Below are positions 58,400-64,000 of a stretch of DNA of 64,000 nt, one piece after another; position 1 is the stretch's first letter; every line of letters begins with the position of its first letter. The position numbers and the translations under genes were made by a program. The notes under the pieces are model-generated. The model did no database searches, was not told where the DNA came from, and worked only from the letters and a program-made list of their open reading frames with translations. This stretch comes from Timema cristinae (Eukaryota > Arthropoda > Insecta > Phasmatodea > Timematidae), in contig JBCFYV010000001.1 of NCBI GenBank assembly GCA_039000515.1, positions 57,025,372 to 57,089,371 on the forward strand. The letters run 5' to 3'.

Positions 58400-58704
58400 A
58401 TTATTATACTACTATAAAGACACATGGCTGGCTGACTCACTCACTGACAATGTTTACCCATTTCCAGATGAGCTAGAAACTTGAAATTTGGCAAACTTAT
58501 AGCTTCTAGCCTGTAACCGACGGAAAAATTCCAAAACGTTGAAAATTTTAATGTGCAACTCTCGAAAGAAATTCAAAATGGCAGAGCAACTTTAAAGTCG
58601 GTGAGGACCTTTCTTTGGCGGTATCTTGTGGCTGAACGGTAAGATTATCAAAAAACGGCCCTGGACTTACTCACTGGGGGTTTGGGGACGGAGCCCCCAA
58701 CTAA
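58400..58704 (+). mobile_element. Helitron-like non-autonomous repeat
   Basis: It has CTACTATAAAGACACATGGC near the left, a CTGGCTGACTCACTCACTG stretch, then GAAACTTGAAATTTGGC. Near the right end GGGGACGGAGCCCC can form a hairpin and is followed by AACTAA. A short hairpin just before CTRR is the Helitron 3' signature. The base after CTAA is C rather than the expected T, so the exact end or the class is uncertain. Confidence 0.42.
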
Positions 58705-59527
58705 CAAAGCGAGTATATTATAAAATCGCTATTTAATGTATTAAGTGAGAAACTCATCTTAAAGATCAAATAAATAAATACTTGTGCTTGTAAAAGGCTC
58801 TCTCATGGTGAGAGTTTTTTTGCCTTGCAAATATAAAAAATATAAAAAATAATAAAAAAGTTAATAAAAAATATTTTGTTGTTGAAAATGTTGACTTATT
58901 ATATGACCTAGTTACAAGAGGTAGGAGAAGTATTCTTAGACTAATTCTTATTTTGATGATTGTAAACAGGGCCCGGATGTGTCTTTTTTTTCTTATACTA
59001 TGCTCATGTGCACATAAACTCTGGTCATGATTTCCAAATTTTGTAGATAAGTATATTTTAGAGGTAATTTACTAGTTAGTTTTGAACATATATTTAATAA
59101 TTTTGATGATATGTTTAAGTATTAATGAATTCACAAAAAGATTTTTCACCAGAGAGTTGTCTGACTGACAAGATAATGTAGGCTTCAAATTAACCTTTTA
59201 TTCAATACTTTTGTGGTGGGAAAATTTATATTATTGGTAGAGGAAGCATTGCAAATAAATGTGAAATACTTTTGTTAGAGGGGTAGTAATTGCATCCGAA
59301 TACTTGCATGTATAATATATGTTCATGTTTAGAGAAATGCAATAGTTTATCATCTATAAGTTTTTAGTTGCATTCAGATATATTTTAGTTTAATTTTGTA
59401 AAGGGCTTGTTTAATTCGTGTGCATTCCATCTTAGTTTTTTAATTGTCTTTTCGTCATTTATTAGCATTTTAAATATTTGTTTTTGGTAATTTGTAGGTT
59501 ATCAAAATCAGGGCCCGACTTAGAATT
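58705..59527. other. AT-rich with two hAT-like ends
   Basis: AGGGCCCGGATG near 58971 and CAGGGCCCGACTTAG near 59508 look like hAT left ends in the same direction. No element could be delimited. Confidence 0.35.
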
Positions 59528-59533
59528 CACTGT

Positions 59534-59814
59534 ATTATTATTATTATTAGCACCGCGACTTACTACCCGTTCGGGTTGTACGCACTTACGCTAATGTGTA
59601 ATGGTAGGGAGATTGTGAGATGAAATGAAGGACCTACAGTTTAACGTGGGATCCGAACCACGGCGGAGGCCTGGCATTCCCCACATTCACAAGATATCTT
59701 GTCAGAGGTGAAGGAAGGGTTTGGAAATCAGATAAATTTGTGCCGGTACCGGGGATTGAACCCCGGCCGCCAGCATAGAAGTCTGACACCTTACCCCTAG
59801 ACCACCAGGTCACC
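59534..59814 (-). mobile_element. SINE-A copy 8
   Basis: A full-length minus-strand copy with a short ATT tail. Only a 6-bp flanking duplication, cactgt, can be seen (59528-59533 and 59815-59820). The body differs at a few sites from the other copies. Confidence 0.92.
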
Positions 59815-59999
59815 CACTGTGGCCAATGGATGTGTGTGCGTTATAAAACTTCAATTGAGGTACGAGTAAATACTCTGAATTATAAATTTCAATTATGTTT
59901 TTATCACTGCGTCTTACCGAGCCTTAACTAAGAAGTTTTTTTGTTTTGTTTTTTCATTTTAATAATTTTCTCAGGTAAGTCCAAACATTCACGCACTTT

Positions 60000-60211
60000 A
60001 CAGTTCCCCTTTAAGGCTCTTCCACTTAGCAAATAACTGCGAGCGGTCCTTCCCTCCTCCCGGGCGCAGAAGAAGTGCAGACAAGCAGGCTGGCCTCAAC
60101 TTGCAATAAGGCGCGAAGCTTCCAGTGTTGCCACGTTATATCCAACAACGAACCAACCACACGTAATCGGCAAGGACATTACCCTTTTAAGCAGGCAGGC
60201 AGGCAGACAAG
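60000..60211 (+). other. Possible non-coding first exon
   Basis: A GC-richer segment with CTCCTCCCGGGCGCAGAAG ends in CAGACAAG followed by GTAAGAGG, an excellent donor match. No long open frame ends there, which would suit a 5' untranslated exon. A start site cannot be fixed. Four GGCA units (60191-60206) precede the donor. Confidence 0.25.
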
Positions 60212-60823
60212 GTAAGAGGAGAGCCGGTGCTGCTATCTATTGGGACGTTTCCTTCTTTGCGCTCTTACTTGAAGAGAGAGGCTATGGATTAAATTGATTG
60301 CTAGACGCCCGACGACGTATGAGACTACAGGGAGACTGCAAGTTACTAGGTAGATTTTTTTTTAACATGAGAGGGTGTATGAGAGAGGTGGTCAACACAA
60401 TTTTTTTTTCGACAAAAAAAATTGACAGCTAGTATTTAAAATATCAGCTATCTTATCATGACACTGATCTATAAACCCCTAAGTACGTCAAATACTAACC
60501 ATGGAGAATTACATTTATATAGTGAGATATTTCATTTATTTCCAAAATAATAGGGATAACGACAAGTATATGTCAATGAGCGTGTTTTTTCCCATTTTAT
60601 TCTTCGGAAAAGTAAGAAGTCATTTGGTGTTTTTTATAAGAGATTGTATGCCTTTGTTTAGACTGACAAAATATTTAGAAAAGGTATTTTTGACATTTTA
60701 GATTACGTTATGAAGATAATATTGGAGAGAAAAATTAGCAAAAGTTGATTTGTATATAGATATTTACTAACAGCTCTTTTGATGATTTTTTAAATGATTT
60801 ATTTTTGGGACCCATATTTTTTT

Positions 60824-61061
60824 AGTACCACGTCTTACTATCTGTTCAGTTTATACGCATATGTAGAATTACACTAATATAAATATTTTAGGTTGAATTT
60901 AGAGGAAGTGTACCCCATTTGCGTGGAGAGCACGGACTTTTTTTTTAAGGGAAAACCAACCTCAGTGCACTCGACCGGGGTTCAAGCCCCGATCTACCTG
61001 TCATCGGCAGCCCAGTTTAATGCGAGAATGACGCAAACCGTGCGGCCTACGAAGCAGGTGG
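60824..61061 (-). mobile_element. SINE-B copy, near full length
   Basis: Tail TACCACGTCTTACTATCTGT, body CCATTTGCGTGGAGAG, box B complement CGGGGTTCAAGCCCCGATC and head TGCGAGAATGACGC to GCGGCCTACGAAGCAGGTGG. The open frame at 60893-61090 lies across it and is not a gene. Confidence 0.8.
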
Positions 61062-61761
61062 TATCAGAAATCATTATTTGTCTTGACTAATTTATTACAT
61101 ACTGAAAATGGCATTTTTTTGAAGAGTAAAACACAATGAATAGAAACATTCAAAACATTTGAACCCTTTTGAACAGAGTCTTTTGAACCTTAGAAGCGGA
61201 ATTATTGTTTAAAAATATGGCAAGCTTGATTTGTTTTGGAAAAATAAACCCATCCCTTATAAGTTGTCGTATTACATTGCCAAGCTATTATTTTAAAATT
61301 CAAACAATTAAATTTAAAGAAAATACCGAGAACGCCGTTCCATTAGAAAATATTTAATCTGATTAAGATTCTATTATTTAAAATACGGAGATAATAAATG
61401 TCAATATATTTTATATTAGTGCTATTGTGTGTTGCTAGTTATTAAAATCAGTAGCTAGGCAGTTTTTAATAAAATTAATGTAAAAGGGAAGCCAATCTGT
61501 ACTAGTAATAGAAGAATATGTTTTCTAATCTTATTCAAATTACGTCCAAATTTTAAATTTTTTAGAGATACTTATTTAAAATACATAAAAGGTAGTAAAA
61601 AATGTTGTAAATACTTATTACTTATTTTAAAAGTTTGACCCGTTTAACCGATGTAACGCATGAATTAGTGTTACATTTTGAACGTCAAACGTAAGGAGTA
61701 CCATCATTCTTTGAAAAGGATGAGACTGTTATGTTATTCACCTCAATTGAAGAGAGACCAC
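61062..61761. other. AT-rich, nothing recognised
   Basis: No open frame, repeat family or signal noticed. Confidence 0.6.
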
Positions 61762-61803
61762 ACGTACACGCACACGCACATGCACACACACACACACACA
61801 CAC
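61762..61803. repeat. (CA)n microsatellite
   Basis: An imperfect start (ACACGTACACGCACACGCAC) followed by a perfect CA run. Confidence 0.93.
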
Positions 61804-62013
61804 AACACATACACAATCTTATTTAACTCTTGAATCGCAAGACAAACTGTTCCAATCCTGCTGAAAGAAGCTTCCTTGGTGAAACTCTCCTCAATAAACA
61901 CTGTTTGTCGTGTGCAGTTTAGCTCGAGTCCATCAGAGGCAAAACTAGAAATAATAAATGGTTTAAGAGAAACATTCCTGAAATCAACTACCGTAGCTAC
62001 AACTGCAGCGTCG

Positions 62014-62275
62014 GTGACCTGGCGGTCTAGGGGTAAGGTGTCAGACTTCTGTGCTGGCGGCCGGGGTTCAATCCTCGGTCCGGAAAAGATTTATCTGATT
62101 ACCAAACCCTTCCTTCACCTCTGACAAGACATCTTGTGAATGTGGGGAATGCCAGGCCTCCACCGTGGTTCGGATTCCACGTTAAACTGTAGGTCCTTCA
62201 TTTCATCTCACATCACCCTACCATTACACATTAGCGTAAGTGCGTACAACCCGAACGGGTAGTAAGACGCGGTGC

Positions 62276-62315
<40 letters not shown>
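62014..62315 (+). mobile_element. SINE-A copy 9
   Basis: A full-length plus-strand copy with a long (AAT)n tail. A few bases are missing after the box B region (ggtccggaaaag instead of ggtcccggcacag). The word ctgcagc flanks it (62003-62009 and 62320-62326), a short and uncertain duplication. Confidence 0.92.
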
Positions 62316-62317
<2 letters not shown>

Positions 62318-62326
62318 AGCTGCAGC

Positions 62327-63383
62327 CGTAAATACTAAGTGCCACTATGTGCCAACAATCATACACTAATTAGTCAAAGGTATTCCTTAGCACAACCATC
62401 CATCAATTCGTTGTTCGGGGCGACTTTTTCTCGGCCCTTCAAATGCGCGGGTTATCTCTAGTAGAGAAGGCTTCATTAGATCACTATCATCAAAGATAAT
62501 GTTCTGATGGATGGATTTATTATCCATATAAGCTCAAAAAAAGTAAAACTTCTCATTAGTAAAGAAACGAAACTTTTAGGTTATTTATTTTCATTAATAG
62601 TGATAACGTCTGGTATGTAAAGGTTTTTGACTGTTCATTACAGTGCCAATTTTTGATGCGCAGGGAAAGATAACTATTGGGTTATTCAGTCCCAGAGAGT
62701 GTTAGGCATGTGACAATTATGACCAATATATATATATATATATAGCCTTAAAGAGTAATTCAAAACTAACACAAATTTCTACCAAACAACAATAGTGATA
62801 TGACCCTTAGAAGATATATGGGGAGTGAGATGATTCAATAAAATAAAGTATACTCCAATACTTTAAGAGTGAATACGCATACAAAAAATACTTTCAAATA
62901 CACTTTTTGTAATAAGATATACGTTGTTCAATAGTTAATTGTTAATGGTTGTTGAAGATGGTTAATTTAAGACTGTCACAACATATTTTGCATATTAGAG
63001 AGTCAAACGAAACAATTCCAATCACAAAATAACTTTACGCAAGAGAATGGCAAAATATGATTTATTAATTATGATTAATTGTAGTTTAATAAAAAGGTGT
63101 GCTCACCTATAGGAGAGGTTCAGTTGATGTTACATGGTGACATACCTGAAACAAATAAAATAAATCTCTTTAAGTAAATGGAAGACATTTTGATTCACGA
63201 AGCGAGAATATGTTATTCAATTTTTCTTTTTTTTAATCATAGGCCTTCTCTGAATCTTTTTTAATTATTATTATTATTTTAAAACTAATCCATAACAAAT
63301 TGGCATTTCTTCTTGTTAATTTACTGCAGTAATTTCTTTGAAATTAATGTTGCATCTTACAAATCGTCACACGCTGGACTGTC
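62327..63383. other. AT-rich, no supported gene
   Basis: A minus-strand 39-base interval (63107-63145) has consensus acceptor and donor (TTTGTTTCAG and GTGAGC), but no frame stays open through it. A short (TA)n lies at 62729-62743. Confidence 0.45.
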
Positions 63384-63447
63384 ATGTACTGTGCCCCTAA
63401 CTGTGAGTTACACGAGTGAAAGTGGTAATGTAGTGAGATTTCCTTAG
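63384..63447 (+). pseudogene. THAP-like zinc finger fragment, frameshifted
   Basis: From ATG 63384 the frame reads MYCAPNCELHE and then hits TGA. One frame over, the text continues SESGNVVRFP before TAG. Together they follow the order of a THAP domain start, where a Cys-x(2-4)-Cys pair is followed by a short loop and an (R/H)FP motif. THAP fingers occur in P-element transposases and host DNA-binding proteins. The later Cys and His ligands are not seen. If right, it is a broken remnant with a one-base shift. A chance match over 20 residues is possible. Confidence 0.35.
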
Positions 63448-64000
63448 ATTTAAGATTGATATTTCTCCTTGGTGCTAGATTTCGATCAAAAACAAATTCA
63501 TTCTAAATTAAAAACAGCACCAAAATGACAGTGAACAATAATTATTGGATAAACATTTAACATCATAAACCAGTGCTCACGTAGTTTAAGTATTTAGGCT
63601 AGTGTTTATATTAAGATATATTTTTAATACCACGATGTGTATACCCCCAGCCCATTATTTGTACGTATAGAAATAACATTTCAGTTTTCTAGGCTTATTG
63701 GTATTGTATAGCGATGATCACGCCATTTAAGAAGTCGGGCTTGCAATGTGTGTAAAAGTCCAAACTAAGGTTTTCCCAATTACGTACACCCTTGCCAAGT
63801 TCACACTATGTTTCTTGGCTTTATACCCAAATAATTATGTGGGAACGTGGTTTAACTCGTCAATATACAATAAAAAACAAACTTCTGAGTTGCACATTCC
63901 CTTGTTTCTCTCAATAACTATACCAAGTTTCAGATTTATATTTTCCTATACTTGGAAGTTATATTCACCGGTGATCAAGCTGTGTAAAACGCTAGCCTCA

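Noticed and set aside
63107..63145. 39-base minus-strand microexon with consensus acceptor and donor
   Set aside because: Two frames contain internal stops and the third ends in TAG at the border. Matches of this quality are expected by chance in 64 kb.

Overview
The window is AT-rich, repeat-dense nuclear DNA from an animal, probably an arthropod and most likely an insect with a large genome. This rests on several tRNA-derived SINE families with 3-bp repeat tails, a decayed LINE whose C-terminal peptide is of a type common in insect genomes, hAT DNA-transposon remnants with recognisable transposase N-termini, foldback MITEs and long minisatellites. The species cannot be named from sequence alone. 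No complete protein-coding gene, rRNA or functional tRNA gene, operon or CRISPR array is visible. The pattern fits intergenic DNA or very long introns. Layout: 1-7.7 kb holds a SINE-A copy, a foldback element (1466-1630) and an internally deleted hAT-like element (3332-4390) with a BED-finger transposase start and a tRNA-half palindrome. A 44-bp minisatellite of about 43 units fills 7.72-9.60 kb. From 9.6 to 22.4 kb there are old SINE-B copies, a 50-52-bp tandem array (15.39-15.94 kb), four SINE-A copies (three with perfect target-site duplications) and a 911-bp hAT element with an 8-bp duplication. At 21.35-22.39 kb a SINE-B has been split by a 790-bp element. From 22.4 to 28.6 kb there are two foldback elements, a GC-rich 40-bp minisatellite (26.60-27.08 kb) open in all three minus-strand frames, and another SINE-A. 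From 28.6 to 37.2 kb there are SINE-B copies, a LINE remnant (32.26-32.61 kb) and the most exon-like islands of the window. A 25/28-bp array lies at 37.96-38.55 kb, and a hAT element with a second type of transposase start at 46.2-47.1 kb. An 83-bp satellite with a 480-bp higher-order repeat occupies 53.1-55.3 kb. The end of the window has two more SINE-A copies, a Helitron-like repeat and a decayed THAP-like fragment. Most of the identifiable sequence is tied together by retroposition. SINE-A and SINE-B have unrelated tRNA-like heads but the same 3' tail with a small hairpin, which suggests one LINE machinery moved both. The 83-bp satellite looks partly derived from the SINE-B head, the 44-bp array starts at a SINE-B tail, and the 40-bp array resembles hAT terminal sequence, so dispersed elements appear to have seeded the tandem arrays. 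A few GC-richer segments (22.9, 30.3, 33.2, 34.6, 57.7 and 60.2 kb) have open frames with splice-like borders. They are the only candidates for host exons and are reported with low confidence.
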